Of a stretch of 64,000 nt of DNA, positions 25,855-35,140 are shown one piece after another. The first letter of the stretch is position 1. Each line of letters starts with the position of its first letter. The DNA lies in NCBI GenBank assembly GCA_018223415.1, contig JAGTTQ010000001.1, positions 3,025,365 to 3,089,364 on the forward strand, in the 5' to 3' direction. Below the pieces are notes generated by a model. It saw only the letters and a list, made by a program, of their open reading frames with translations. It made no database searches and had not been told where the DNA came from. Both the position numbers and the translations under genes were made by a program. Origin of the DNA: Eubacteriaceae bacterium Marseille-Q4139. GTDB taxonomy: Bacteria > Bacillota > Clostridia > Lachnospirales > Lachnospiraceae.

Positions 25855-26724
25855 ATGGAGACGATCATCAAAGACGTAAGCGGCGACGGCTGCCGGAGCG
25901 CCTTCCTAATCATGGGAGACGAGCCGGTGCTCTATGATACGGGCATGGCCTACGGCGCCGCGAAAACCATAGAAAACATCAAACGGGAGCTGGACGGTGC
26001 GCCCCTTATGCACGTGCTTTTGTCCCACTCCCATTATGACCATGTGGCCGGGCTTCCGTTTTTAAGGGAAGAATGGCCGGGGCTTAAGTCCTACGGGAGC
26101 GCCTACGCAAAGAAAATTTTAGAAAAACCGTCAGCCAGGAAGACCATGCGGGAATTAAGCGATGCGGCGGCAAAGGGCGCCGGGCTTCCTGCCGCGCCGG
26201 AGTATGACGAGGACGGACTGGATGTGGACGTGGTTGTGGGAGACGGGGACGAGCTTGTCCTTGGAAACCACAGGATCCTGGTTTATGAGACGCCGGGGCA
26301 TACCCGCTGTTCCCTGTCATACCTGGTGGACAGAGACCTTCTCTTTGCCAGCGAGACCGTCGGCGTGTTTACGGACGAGACCTACATGCCATGCTACCTT
26401 GTGGGGTATCAGATGTCCGTGGACTCGGTGAGAAAGTTAAAAAAAGCCCCGGCGAAGCGGATTTTCATCACCCACAGGGGAATCCTGCCGGAAACGGACC
26501 TTCCGGCCGTCTGGGACTATCTGGAGCGGGAGCTCCTTGCGACAAAGGACGAGATCATCGAAATCATAAAAACCATCCCCACGAAAGAGGCGCAGATGAC
26601 GGCCATGCTGGAGCGGTACCACTCCGGCGTTCCGGAAAAGGCGCAGCCGGATTTCGCGTTTTTATTAAATGCGGCGGCCACCCTGGACGTGGTGCGGCGG
26701 GAATGCATGGAGGGAATCGGATGA
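25855..26724 (+). CDS. Metallo-beta-lactamase-fold hydrolase
   Basis: A 289-residue MBL-fold protein with the metal motif HSHYDH (HxHxDH) and the later histidines in TPGHTRCSL and FITHRG. This is the dinuclear zinc site of glyoxalase II/lactonase-like hydrolases. Substrate unknown. The ATG at 25855 follows GGAGGAAAC and is preferred to a TTG 21 bases upstream. The stop overlaps the folA start as ATGA, so the two genes are translationally coupled. Confidence 0.85.
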   Translation: METIIKDVSGDGCRSAFLIMGDEPVLYDTGMAYGAAKTIENIKRELDGAPLMHVLLSHSHYDHVAGLPFLREEWPGLKSYGSAYAKKILEKPSARKTMRELSDAAAKGAGLPAAPEYDEDGLDVDVVVGDGDELVLGNHRILVYETPGHTRCSLSYLVDRDLLFASETVGVFTDETYMPCYLVGYQMSVDSVRKLKKAPAKRIFITHRGILPETDLPAVWDYLERELLATKDEIIEIIKTIPTKEAQMTAMLERYHSGVPEKAQPDFAFLLNAAATLDVVRRECMEGIG

Positions 26725-27215
26725 ACCTGATTGTTGCGGCAGACAAAAACTGGGCCATCGGAAAGAACGGGAAGCTTCTCGTCTCGATCCCCGAGGATCA
26801 GAGGCTGTTTCGGGAAGAGACCATCGGAAAGGTCATCGTCATGGGCAGGAAAACCATGGAGAGCCTTCCGGGCGGACAGCCCCTCTACGGACGGACGAAC
26901 ATCGTGCTTTCGAGAAACCCGGATTACCGGAAAAAGGGCGCTAAGGTGGTTCACAGCGTGGACGAGGCCCTGGAGCTTTTAAAGGACGTCCCGACAGACG
27001 ACATCTTCATCATCGGCGGGGCGGAGATCTATGAACAGTTCCTTCCATACTGCAATACGGCCCATGTGACATGGATCGACTATGCCTATGAGGCCGATAC
27101 TTATTTTGTAAATCTGGAAAAAGATTCTGGATGGGAGCTGACGGCGGAGAGTGATGAGCAGACATATTTTAACATTTGCTACGAATTTCGCCGTTATGAA
27201 CGAAAACAAAAGTGA
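26721..27215 (+). CDS. folA: Dihydrofolate reductase
   Basis: This 164-residue enzyme reduces dihydrofolate to tetrahydrofolate with NADPH. Family motifs are all present: MNLIVAADKNWAIGKNGKLL, the NADPH loop VIVMGRKTMESLP, IVLSRNPDY, IFIIGGAEIYEQFL and the final ADTYF/YEFRRY. The start overlaps the MBL-fold stop (ATGA, 26721-26724). No thyA or classical thyX is visible nearby. Confidence 0.95.
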   Translation: MNLIVAADKNWAIGKNGKLLVSIPEDQRLFREETIGKVIVMGRKTMESLPGGQPLYGRTNIVLSRNPDYRKKGAKVVHSVDEALELLKDVPTDDIFIIGGAEIYEQFLPYCNTAHVTWIDYAYEADTYFVNLEKDSGWELTAESDEQTYFNICYEFRRYERKQK

Positions 27216-27306
27216 AATCAGGTTGCCATCTTGTCTAATGGGTGGTAAACTGGAATATATCAACCGGCTCAGGAGAGACCGGGCATTATACAGGAGGTTA
27301 AGGTAT

Positions 27307-28194
27307 ATGTATCCGATTATTGAGGCGAGGAAGCTGGCGGATAAAATTTTCCTCATGGTTGTGGAAGCTCCGCGCATTGCTAAGAACTGCCAGCCAGGCG
27401 AATTCGTCATCGTGAAGATCGACGAGGTGGGGGAGAGAATCCCGCTTACTATCTGTGACTATGACAGGGAAAAGGGAACGATTACCATCGTATTCCAGAC
27501 CGTAGGCGCATCCACAGAGCGTATGTCCTATCTGAAGGCAGGCGAGGCGTTCCATGATGTGGTAGGCCCCCTTGGAAACGCATCCGAGTTCGTTCATGAG
27601 GATGTGGAAGAACTCAAAAAGAAAAAATATCTGTTTGTAGCAGGCGGCGTCGGCGCAGCTCCCGTATATCCGCAGGTGAAGTGGATGAAGGAGAACGGCA
27701 TCGACGTAGACGTTATCGTCGGCTCCAAGACGAAGGATCTTCTGATCCTGACCGACGAGATGAAGGCGGTTGCCGGAAACCTCTACATTACCACCGATGA
27801 CGGTTCCTATGAGAGAAAGGGAATGGTTACGGAGGTTATCAAGGATCTTGTGGAGAACCAGGGCAAGAAATATGATGTCTGTGTTGCCATCGGCCCGATG
27901 ATCATGATGAAATTCACATGTCTTCTGACGAAAGAGCTGGGAATCCCGACTATCGTCAGCTTAAACCCGATCATGGTGGACGGCACCGGCATGTGCGGCG
28001 CCTGCCGTGTAACCGTAGGCGGCAAGGTGAAATTCGCCTGCGTAGACGGTCCGGAATTTGACGGCCATGAAGTAAACTTTGACGAGGCGATGAAACGCCA
28101 GCTCATGTATAAGACCGAAGAGGGCCGCGCGCTTCTTAAGCTTCAGGAGGGCGATACCCACCACGGCGGCTGCGGCAACTGCGACGGCAAATAG
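27307..28194 (+). CDS. nfnA: NfnA: small subunit of ferredoxin:NADP+ oxidoreductase (bifurcating)
   Basis: NfnAB couples reduced ferredoxin and NADH to NADP+ reduction by flavin-based bifurcation. The 295-residue protein has an FAD-binding barrel (RIPLTICDYD), an NAD-binding domain (FVAGGVGAAPVYPQ) and a C-terminal 2Fe-2S loop (DGTGMCGACRV...FACVDG) as in PyrK-like and NfnA proteins. The ATG at 27307 follows AGGAGG; an in-frame start at 27151 lies inside folA. A CG-rich tail (HHGGCGNCDG) is typical. The nfnB start lies 25 bases downstream. Confidence 0.9.
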   Translation: MYPIIEARKLADKIFLMVVEAPRIAKNCQPGEFVIVKIDEVGERIPLTICDYDREKGTITIVFQTVGASTERMSYLKAGEAFHDVVGPLGNASEFVHEDVEELKKKKYLFVAGGVGAAPVYPQVKWMKENGIDVDVIVGSKTKDLLILTDEMKAVAGNLYITTDDGSYERKGMVTEVIKDLVENQGKKYDVCVAIGPMIMMKFTCLLTKELGIPTIVSLNPIMVDGTGMCGACRVTVGGKVKFACVDGPEFDGHEVNFDEAMKRQLMYKTEEGRALLKLQEGDTHHGGCGNCDGK

Positions 28195-28219
28195 GATGGA
28201 ACTTTTTGGAGGTAAAGAC

Positions 28220-29605
28220 ATGGACGTTATGAAAAAAGTACCTGTCAGAGAACAGGATCCGAAGGTTAGGGCGACGAATTTCGAGGAAGTCTGCTACGGA
28301 TATAATGAAGAAGAGGCAGTGATGGAAGCAGAGCGCTGCTTAAACTGCAAGAACGCAAAATGTATTGAGGGATGTCCGGTTAAGATTGATATCCCGACTT
28401 TTATCCATCAGGTAAAAGAGAAAGATTATACGGGAGCTGCTGAGACTATCGCAAAATCCTCCGCGCTTCCGGCAGTCTGCGGCCGTGTTTGCCCGCAGGA
28501 GAGCCAGTGTGAAGGAAAGTGCATCCGCGGCATCAAGGGCGAGGCGATCTCCATCGGAAAGCTGGAGCGTTTCGTAGCTGACTGGTCGAGAGAGAATGGC
28601 TTTGTGCCGAAGGCTCCGGAGACAAAGAACGGCAAGAAGGTAGCTGTCATCGGTTCCGGCCCTGCCGGCTTAACGTGTGCAGGCGACCTTGCAAAGATGG
28701 GCTATGAGGTGACGATTTTCGAGGCCCTTCATGAGCCGGGCGGAGTTCTTACATACGGAATTCCGGAGTTCCGTCTTCCGAAGCAGGCTGTCGTACAGCC
28801 GGAGATCGACAACGTGAGAAAGCTTGGCGTTAAGATCGAGACAAACGTCATCATCGGCAAGTCCGTTACCATCGACGAGCTCATGGACGAAGAGGGCTAT
28901 TCCGCTGTCTTCATCGGATCCGGCGCAGGCCTTCCGAAGTTCATGGGAATCCCGGGCGAGAACGCAAACGGCGTATTCTCCGCAAACGAGTACCTGACGA
29001 GAAGCAACCTGATGAAGGCTTTCCGCGATGACTATGATACCCCGATTGCAACGAGCAAGAAGGTTGTCGTTGTCGGCGGCGGAAACGTGGCCATGGATGC
29101 TGCCAGAACGGCTCTCCGTCTCGGCGCAGAGGTTCACGTTGTTTACAGAAGAAGTGAGGCAGAGCTTCCGGCAAGAGCTGAGGAAGTTCACCATGCAAAA
29201 GAAGAGGGCATCATCTTCAACCTCTTAACGAACCCGGTTGAGATCCAGACCGACGAAAAGGGCTGGGTTAAGGGCATGGTTGTAAGGAAGATGGAGCTCG
29301 GCGAGCCGGATGCGTCCGGAAGAAGACGCCCGGTTGAGGTGGAAGGTTCCGACTTTACCATCGAAGTGGATACGGTTATCATGGCTCTGGGTACTTCCCC
29401 GAACCCGCTTATCTCCGCTACGACGAAGGGACTTGAAACCAACAGCCATAAGTGCATCGTTGCCGATGAGGAAAACGGAAAGACAAGCCGTGAAGGCGTA
29501 TTCGCCGGCGGCGATGCCGTGACAGGCGCTGCTACGGTTATCCTCGCCATGGAGGCAGGAAGAGCCGGTGCCCGCGGAATCCACGAGTACCTTTCCGCAA
29601 AATAA
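28220..29605 (+). CDS. nfnB: NfnB: large subunit, glutamate-synthase-like FAD/NADPH protein
   Basis: A 461-residue protein homologous to the small subunit of NADPH-glutamate synthase. Two 4Fe-4S cluster motifs are in the N-terminus (CLNCKNAKCIEGCPVKIDIP and CGRVCPQESQCEGKC). These are followed by the FAD-binding GSGPAGLTCAGDLA and the NADPH-binding VVGGGNVAMDAARTA. Lack of a large glutamate-synthase subunit and pairing with NfnA point to the transhydrogenase. The ATG at 28220 is preferred over one at 28196 because TTGGAGG stands 7 bases upstream. A terminator follows. Confidence 0.9.
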   Translation: MDVMKKVPVREQDPKVRATNFEEVCYGYNEEEAVMEAERCLNCKNAKCIEGCPVKIDIPTFIHQVKEKDYTGAAETIAKSSALPAVCGRVCPQESQCEGKCIRGIKGEAISIGKLERFVADWSRENGFVPKAPETKNGKKVAVIGSGPAGLTCAGDLAKMGYEVTIFEALHEPGGVLTYGIPEFRLPKQAVVQPEIDNVRKLGVKIETNVIIGKSVTIDELMDEEGYSAVFIGSGAGLPKFMGIPGENANGVFSANEYLTRSNLMKAFRDDYDTPIATSKKVVVVGGGNVAMDAARTALRLGAEVHVVYRRSEAELPARAEEVHHAKEEGIIFNLLTNPVEIQTDEKGWVKGMVVRKMELGEPDASGRRRPVEVEGSDFTIEVDTVIMALGTSPNPLISATTKGLETNSHKCIVADEENGKTSREGVFAGGDAVTGAATVILAMEAGRAGARGIHEYLSAK

Positions 29606-29615
29606 AAGCATACGA

Positions 29616-29672
29616 GGCTGCCGGATGGGGGATTTCTCCCGGACGGCAGCCCCCACTTTATTTTTTGCAGGC
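29616..29672 (+). terminator. Terminator after nfnAB
   Basis: The stem GGCTGCC/GGCAGCC (29616-29622 with 29645-29651) continues inward with CCGG/CCGG pairs and is followed by a T-rich run (TTTATTTTTT). Confidence 0.8.
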
Positions 29673-29713
29673 AGATACCTGAAAAGGGCTGCCTTCTTCA
29701 TGGAGCAAATGAC

Positions 29714-31063
29714 ATGAAAAAGAATATTGATCTTTTAAAGGAGCCGATTCTGCCGGCGCTTACAAAGCTGGCGCTTCCGATCATGGCGACGTCCTTAGTC
29801 CAGACGGCATACAATCTGACGGATATGGCCTGGATCGGGCAGATTGGCGCGGATGCCGTGGCAGCCGTGGGCTCTGCCTCCATGTTTTCCTGGTTTTCCC
29901 AGGGAGTCAGCGCCCTGTCCAAAATGGGCGGCCAGGTCAAGGCGGCTCATGCATTGGGCGAAGGCAAACACGGGGAAGCCGCGGAGTATGCCCAGGGAGC
30001 CCTCCAGATCGGGATCGTGTCCGCCGTCCTCTACGGGCTTGCGGCCATCCTGTTCCACAAAGGGCTGATTGGCTTTTTTAATATGCAGAATCCCGATATC
30101 ATTTCTGATGCTGAAATTTATCTGATTATCACCTGCGGATTGATTCTTTTTTCCTTCCTGAATGCGATTTTTACCGGAATCCTGACGGCTGCCGGCGACA
30201 GCAGGACTCCGTTTCTTGCCAATGTCATCGGACTGTGCCTCAACATGGTGCTGGATCCGGTTCTGATTTTCGGAATCGGGCCGTTTCCAAGGCTTGAAGT
30301 GGCGGGCGCCGCCGCTGCGACCGTGTCTGCCCAGGCCCTTGTGACGGCTGTTTTCCTGATTTCCATACGGAAGGATACGCTTATTTTTGACAAGGTAAAG
30401 ATCTGGAAGCCCACGAAGGCAAAACGGCTTTCGGTGATTTTGAAAATCGGCTTCCCATCGGCCGTCCAGACCATGATTTACAGCGGCATTTCAATGATTA
30501 TCACGAGAATGGTGACGGCTTTCGGCGACACGGCCATTGCAGTCCAGCGGGTCGGCGGCCAGATCGAGTCGATTTCCTGGATGACGGCGGACGGCTTTGC
30601 CGCGGCCATCAACTCGTTTGTGGGACAGAATTACGGCGCCGGACAGTTAAAGCGGGTGAAGGACGGATATTTTACGGCAGTGAAAATCAACTTTGTCTGG
30701 GGGCTTTTTTGCAGCGCGCTTTTGATTTTCGGGGCGGAGCCCATTTTCAGGATCTTTATCCATGAGCCGGAGGTTGTGAGAAACGGCATGGATTATCTGA
30801 AGATCCTGGGCGTGTCCCAGATGTTTATGTGTGAAGAGCTTTTGACCGTGGGCGCTTTTTCCGGTCTGGGAAAGACCATGCAGGCGTCGGTCATCAGCGT
30901 TCTCCTTACTTCGGCCAGGATCCCTCTGGCGCTCCTCCTTCTCGGGACACCTCTGGGACTCAACGGTATCTGGTGGGCGATTACGATCTCCAGCATCGTA
31001 AAAGGAATTGTCTATGTCATCAGCTTTTCCGCCACGATGCGGCGGATGCCGTCGGCGTCTTAG
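29714..31063 (+). CDS. MATE family efflux transporter
   Basis: A 449-residue membrane protein with about 12 hydrophobic segments and MATE features: the N-terminal LALPIMATSLVQTAYNLTDMAWIG, GIGPFPRLEVAGAAAATV in the first half and VGQNYGAGQLKRV at the start of the second half. MATE proteins export cationic drugs or metabolites with Na+ or H+ coupling. A second MATE gene follows after 41 bases, so they are probably co-transcribed and could work as a pair. Confidence 0.9.
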   Translation: MKKNIDLLKEPILPALTKLALPIMATSLVQTAYNLTDMAWIGQIGADAVAAVGSASMFSWFSQGVSALSKMGGQVKAAHALGEGKHGEAAEYAQGALQIGIVSAVLYGLAAILFHKGLIGFFNMQNPDIISDAEIYLIITCGLILFSFLNAIFTGILTAAGDSRTPFLANVIGLCLNMVLDPVLIFGIGPFPRLEVAGAAAATVSAQALVTAVFLISIRKDTLIFDKVKIWKPTKAKRLSVILKIGFPSAVQTMIYSGISMIITRMVTAFGDTAIAVQRVGGQIESISWMTADGFAAAINSFVGQNYGAGQLKRVKDGYFTAVKINFVWGLFCSALLIFGAEPIFRIFIHEPEVVRNGMDYLKILGVSQMFMCEELLTVGAFSGLGKTMQASVISVLLTSARIPLALLLLGTPLGLNGIWWAITISSIVKGIVYVISFSATMRRMPSAS

Positions 31064-31104
31064 TGACAGCAGGTAAGGAGCAGAAGACTGGAGGGGATAG
31101 AAAA

Positions 31105-32493
31105 GTGGCAAAAAGTGTTACGAGAGAAGAACGGTACCGGGAGATGCTGGAGACGCCTGTGTCAAAGCTGATCCCGAGGCTTGCGGTGCCGACGATCATC
31201 AGCATGCTGGTGACGTCCATTTACAACATGGCAGACACCTTTTTCGTGAGCCAGATCAGCACCAGCGCGTCGGCGGCCGTCGGCATCATTTTTTCGCTGA
31301 TGGCGATGATTCAGGCTGTGGGCTTTACCCTTGGCATGGGCGGCGGAAACTATATTTCCCGCTCCCTCGGGAAGCGGGATGAGGATACGGCGGAGCGGAC
31401 GGCGGCCACGGCCTTTTTTACGGCTGTGGCAGTGGGACTTTTGATTACGGTGTCCGGCCTTGTATTTCTGGATCCGCTGGTGCGAATGCTCGGCGCCACG
31501 GAGACCATTGCGCCGTATGCAAAGGATTATGCGAAGTACATCTTGTTCGGCGCGCCGATTATGACAGGCTCCTTTGTCATGAACAATCTGCTGCGTTCCC
31601 AGGGCTTTGCGTTTTACGCCATGTTCGGCATCACAACAGGCGGTATTTTAAACATGATCCTGGATCCGATTTTTATTTTCGGTTTTGATATGGGCATTGC
31701 CGGGGCGGCCATTGCGACGGTTTTGAGCCAGTGCATCAGCTTCTGCATCCTGTTCGGCCAGTGCAATTTCAGGAAGGGCTGCATCCACTTAAAGCCCTCG
31801 AAATTCACGTTTAAAGCCGGGCTTTACGGCGAGATTCTCCACGCGGGGCTCCCGTCCCTTTGTCGGCAGGGCCTTGCCAGCGCGGCGGCTGTGGCCCTCA
31901 ACGTGGCGGCGAATCCCTTTGGCGACGCGGCCATCGCGGCCATGTCCATCGTGACCAGGTACATGATGTTCATCAACTCGGCCTTAATCGGCTTCGGCCA
32001 GGGCTTCCAGCCTGTCTGCGGCTTCAACTTCGGCGCCAAGCGGTATGATCGGGTACTGGAGGCGTTCTGGTTCTGCGTGAAGGTGGCCGTGATCCTTTTG
32101 ACGACCCTCGGCGTCATCAGCTTCATTGGGGCCGGACAGATCATGTCCATGTTCCGGAAGGATGACCTGGAGGTTATTGCAATCGGCACCTGGGCCATGC
32201 GGTTCCAGTGTCTTGCCCTTCCGTTCCAGGCTTGGATCATCATGTCCAACATGCTGACCCAGTCCATCGGCTACGGCTTCCGCGCCTCCATCGTGGCGGC
32301 CGGGCGCCAGGGCATCTTCCTGCTTCCGGCACTCATGATCCTTCCAGGGATTTTTGGGATCCGCGGCCTTCAGATTTCCCAGCCGGTGTCGGATATCTGC
32401 ACCTGCATCATGGCGGCCCTGATCGTGGGAAGTGTCTTAAAGGAGCTGAAGCAGAAAAACGAAGAGCAGAAAAAAGAGCAGAATTTGTCGTAA
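31105..32493 (+). CDS. MATE family efflux transporter
   Basis: This 462-residue 12-helix exporter has MATE hallmarks: RLAVPTIISMLVTSIYNMADTFFV, GMGGGNYISRSLGKRD, and GFGQGFQPVCGFNFGAKRY in the second half. It is a different subfamily from the preceding MATE, with only the fold in common. GTG at 31105 is chosen because GGAGGGG lies 8 bases upstream. The upstream in-frame extension overlaps the other MATE gene and lacks a ribosome site. Confidence 0.9.
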   Translation: MAKSVTREERYREMLETPVSKLIPRLAVPTIISMLVTSIYNMADTFFVSQISTSASAAVGIIFSLMAMIQAVGFTLGMGGGNYISRSLGKRDEDTAERTAATAFFTAVAVGLLITVSGLVFLDPLVRMLGATETIAPYAKDYAKYILFGAPIMTGSFVMNNLLRSQGFAFYAMFGITTGGILNMILDPIFIFGFDMGIAGAAIATVLSQCISFCILFGQCNFRKGCIHLKPSKFTFKAGLYGEILHAGLPSLCRQGLASAAAVALNVAANPFGDAAIAAMSIVTRYMMFINSALIGFGQGFQPVCGFNFGAKRYDRVLEAFWFCVKVAVILLTTLGVISFIGAGQIMSMFRKDDLEVIAIGTWAMRFQCLALPFQAWIIMSNMLTQSIGYGFRASIVAAGRQGIFLLPALMILPGIFGIRGLQISQPVSDICTCIMAALIVGSVLKELKQKNEEQKKEQNLS

Positions 32494-32602
32494 AAACCAC
32501 TGGACGAATCCGGTATTTTGTGAGAGAATAAGAGCGAGTATTGTGTGATTTTTTTAACGATACAGGCCTGTCCAGGTACTATAAATTGAAAGGAGTTTTA
32601 TC

Positions 32603-33295
32603 ATGATTTATTCACATGAAGTAGAACAGATGTGTACGGTTGCCCAGGGCGTGAACCATGGCGCCGCTCCGATCCCGGAGGAGGCAAAATGGGTGCAGTC
32701 CAAGGAAATCAAGGATATTTCCGGCCTGACCCACGGCATCGGCTGGTGCGCGCCGCAGCAGGGTGCATGTAAGCTGACCTTAAACGTAAAAGAAGGAATC
32801 ATCCAGGAGGCGTTAGTGGAGACCATCGGCTGTTCCGGTATGACCCATTCCGCAGCCATGGCAGCCGAAATCCTTCCGGGAAGAACTGTTTTAGAGGCAC
32901 TGAACACGGACCTTGTCTGTGACGCCATCAACACGGCCATGAGAGAGCTGTTCCTTCAGATCGTTTACGGAAGAACCCAGAGCGCTTTCTCCGAGGAAGG
33001 GCTTCCGATTGGAGCCGGCCTTGAGGATCTTGGAAAAGGGCTTCGCTCCCAGATCGGAACCATGTACGGCACCTTAAAGAAGGGCCCGCGTTATCTGGAG
33101 ATGGCAGAGGGCTATGTAACCGGCATCGCCCTGGACGCTGACGACCAGATCATCGGATACCAGTTCGTGAACCTCGGAAAAATGACGGACTTCATCAAGA
33201 AAGGCGATGACCCGAACACTGCATACGAGAAGGCAAAAGGCCAGTACGGCCGTGTCGCCGACGCAGTCAAGATTATCGACCCGAGACAGGAGTAA
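32603..33295 (+). CDS. Fe-S cluster assembly scaffold-like (NifU_N) protein
   Basis: A 230-residue protein related to IscU/NifU N-domains: GIGWCAPQQGACKL and VETIGCSGMTHSAAMAAEIL correspond to the first and second conserved cysteine regions of the scaffold, but the spacing differs and the third Cys of IscU is not evident. The C-terminal 100 residues are an extra domain. It is paired with the GGGtGRT protein downstream, an association seen widely in anaerobes. Function unproven. Start follows AAAGGAG. Confidence 0.8.
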   Translation: MIYSHEVEQMCTVAQGVNHGAAPIPEEAKWVQSKEIKDISGLTHGIGWCAPQQGACKLTLNVKEGIIQEALVETIGCSGMTHSAAMAAEILPGRTVLEALNTDLVCDAINTAMRELFLQIVYGRTQSAFSEEGLPIGAGLEDLGKGLRSQIGTMYGTLKKGPRYLEMAEGYVTGIALDADDQIIGYQFVNLGKMTDFIKKGDDPNTAYEKAKGQYGRVADAVKIIDPRQE

Positions 33296-33296
33296 A

Positions 33297-33327
33297 GGAA
33301 TTTTTTGCGCGCGGCGCAAAAAATTCC
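33297..33327 (+). repeat. Perfect 14-bp hairpin between scaffold and GGGtGRT genes
   Basis: The arms at 33297-33310 and 33314-33327 are exact reverse complements with a 3-base GCG loop, directly after the scaffold stop. It may be an attenuator or an mRNA processing/stability element adjusting the ratio of the two proteins; no T-run follows. Confidence 0.65.
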
Positions 33328-33354
33328 GCTACGCAAACGGAGCGAAGCGGAGTT

Positions 33355-33437
33355 CGCGTTTCCCGTTTTTAGAATTGGCGGGAACGAATCCCCTGAAGGG
33401 CGGAATCCGCGTTCCCCGTATTTGGAATTGGCGTGAA
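33355..33437 (+). repeat. Imperfect tandem repeat (53-base period)
   Basis: A 30-base unit at 33355-33384 recurs at 33408-33437 with 26 of 30 bases alike (core GAATTGGCG). It lies between the hairpin and the GGGtGRT gene. Role unknown; it could be a remnant of tandem duplication or a protein-binding region. Confidence 0.5.
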
Positions 33438-33486
33438 AAACGTCAGAAAATGAAGTTCCCATATTTTTAAGGAGGAAAATAGAATC

Positions 33487-34506
33487 ATGGCATTATTTGA
33501 ATCATATGAGAGAAGAATTGACAAGATCAATTCTGTTTTGAACAGCTATGGAATCTCTTCGATTGAAGAAGCAGAGAAGATCACAAAAGATGCTGGCTTG
33601 AACGTATATGAGCAGGTAAAAAAGATCCAGCCGATTTGCTTTGAAAATGCATGCTGGGCTTACACCGTAGGCGCAGCCATCGCCATCAAGAAGGGCTGCC
33701 GCCGCGCAGCAGATGCCGCAGCAGCTATCGGAGAGGGTCTTCAGGCCTTCTGTATCCCGGGCTCCGTTGCCGACCAGAGAAAGGTTGGACTGGGCCATGG
33801 AAACCTTGGAAAGATGCTGCTTGAAGAAGACACAGAGTGCTTCTGCTTCTTAGCCGGACACGAGTCCTTCGCAGCGGCAGAAGGCGCCATCGGCATCGCC
33901 GAGAAGGCAAACAAGGTTCGCAAAAAACCGCTCCGCGTCATCTTAAACGGCCTTGGAAAAGATGCAGCACAGATCATCTCCCGCATTAACGGCTTTACAT
34001 ACGTGGAGACCCAGATGGATTATTATACCGGCGAAGTGAAGGAAGTGTTCCGCAAGTGCTACTCCGCAGACCCGGAGAGCCCGCGCGCAAAGGTAAACTG
34101 CTACGGCGCCAATGACGTTACCGAGGGCGTTGCGATCATGTGGAAAGAGGGCGTTGACGTTTCCATCACCGGAAACTCCACCAATCCGACCCGCTTCCAG
34201 CACCCGGTAGCCGGTACCTACAAGAAAGAGTGCGTGGAGAAAGGCAAGAAATACTTCTCCGTTGCATCCGGCGGCGGCACAGGCCGTACCCTTCATCCGG
34301 ACAACATGGCAGCCGGCCCGGCTTCCTACGGCATGACCGACACCATGGGACGCATGCACTCCGACGCACAGTTTGCAGGCTCCTCCTCCGTTCCGGCCCA
34401 TGTGGAAATGATGGGACTGATCGGAATGGGAAATAACCCGATGGTTGGGGCTACGGTGGCTGTGGCTGTTTCGATTGAGGAGGCAGCGAAGGCTGGGAAG
34501 TTCTAA
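33487..34506 (+). CDS. GGGtGRT protein
   Basis: A 339-residue protein named for its motif, here SGGGTGRTLHPDN, followed by SYGMTDTMGRMHSDAQFAGSSSVPAHVEMMG. The family is conserved in anaerobes and its function is unknown. The sequence also has two FENACWAYTVG/AAIAIKKGC-type stretches with conserved Cys. It is encoded 191 bases after a NifU-like protein and probably acts with it; AAGGAGG precedes its start, and a strong terminator ends the unit. Confidence 0.88.
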   Translation: MALFESYERRIDKINSVLNSYGISSIEEAEKITKDAGLNVYEQVKKIQPICFENACWAYTVGAAIAIKKGCRRAADAAAAIGEGLQAFCIPGSVADQRKVGLGHGNLGKMLLEEDTECFCFLAGHESFAAAEGAIGIAEKANKVRKKPLRVILNGLGKDAAQIISRINGFTYVETQMDYYTGEVKEVFRKCYSADPESPRAKVNCYGANDVTEGVAIMWKEGVDVSITGNSTNPTRFQHPVAGTYKKECVEKGKKYFSVASGGGTGRTLHPDNMAAGPASYGMTDTMGRMHSDAQFAGSSSVPAHVEMMGLIGMGNNPMVGATVAVAVSIEEAAKAGKF

Positions 34507-34621
34507 GGAATGCCCATTTTATAAGGGTTTCTGAATTTCTGAGGTGTGCTGAAATGGTGTGAAAATCAGTGTGCAGCACACATTACGCAGTGTACAAAGA
34601 TACTGATGTTTGAAAGAATGG

Positions 34622-34678
34622 ATAAGAGATGTTTCCTGAGATTTTCTGAGCGAAACATCTCTTATTTTGTTGCTTTAT
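34622..34678 (+). terminator. Strong intrinsic terminator
   Basis: A perfect 14-bp stem (34622-34635 with 34652-34665) with a 16-base loop and a T-rich tail, 115 bases after the GGGtGRT gene. The 34507-34621 stretch holds no recognised gene. Confidence 0.85.
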
Positions 34679-34778
34679 AGGAAATTCTGATTTTGGATAG
34701 GAAAAAAAGAAGCCCTGTTGATCGAACATATGTTAGATCAGCAGAGAAATGAACATGACAATAAGACGGTGGTTGGAT

Positions 34779-34954
34779 TTAGAAGATATAGAGACCTTCT
34801 TCTCCAAACAAATCGTCAAATGGGTCATCTTCATTAAAAAGTAATCCATATCCAGAAGGTTAATCTCGCTCATATGGTGAATATTCTCGGATGTCACTCC
34901 TTTCGGTGGGTGTTCTATATATTTTTTGCGCAGTGCCTCAATATCTGGTTTCAT
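34779..34954 (-). pseudogene. Small acidic-tailed protein, frameshifted
   Basis: The minus-strand frame begins MKPDIEALRKKYIE and reads to LLDMDYF, after which the zero frame continues with a basic unrelated-looking tail (stop at 34733). Adding one base at the A5/T5 run (34836-34840) yields instead NEDDPFDDLFGEEGLYIF and a stop at 34779-34781, a typical acidic ending. This suggests a one-base deletion in a homopolymer, either a real mutation or a sequencing error. Family unknown. Confidence 0.6.
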
Positions 34955-35140
34955 AGCAAGCATTCTTCTTTGGAAGGATTATCTTTTAAAAGCAGGAGCA
35001 GAAACAAATCGGAGATTTATGAAAAATTTACAATCAGAAAAATTACACTGATTGTAAAGAGGAATTTTCTATGATATGATAAAAGTAGCAGAAAAGGTTT
35101 TTGTTACTTGACTTTAGCGAAGAGGAAGGCCGGTGGGAGT

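Noticed and set aside
28220..29605. Glutamate synthase small subunit
   Set aside because: No large glutamate synthase subunit is adjacent, and pairing with a PyrK-like NfnA protein fits the NfnAB transhydrogenase better.
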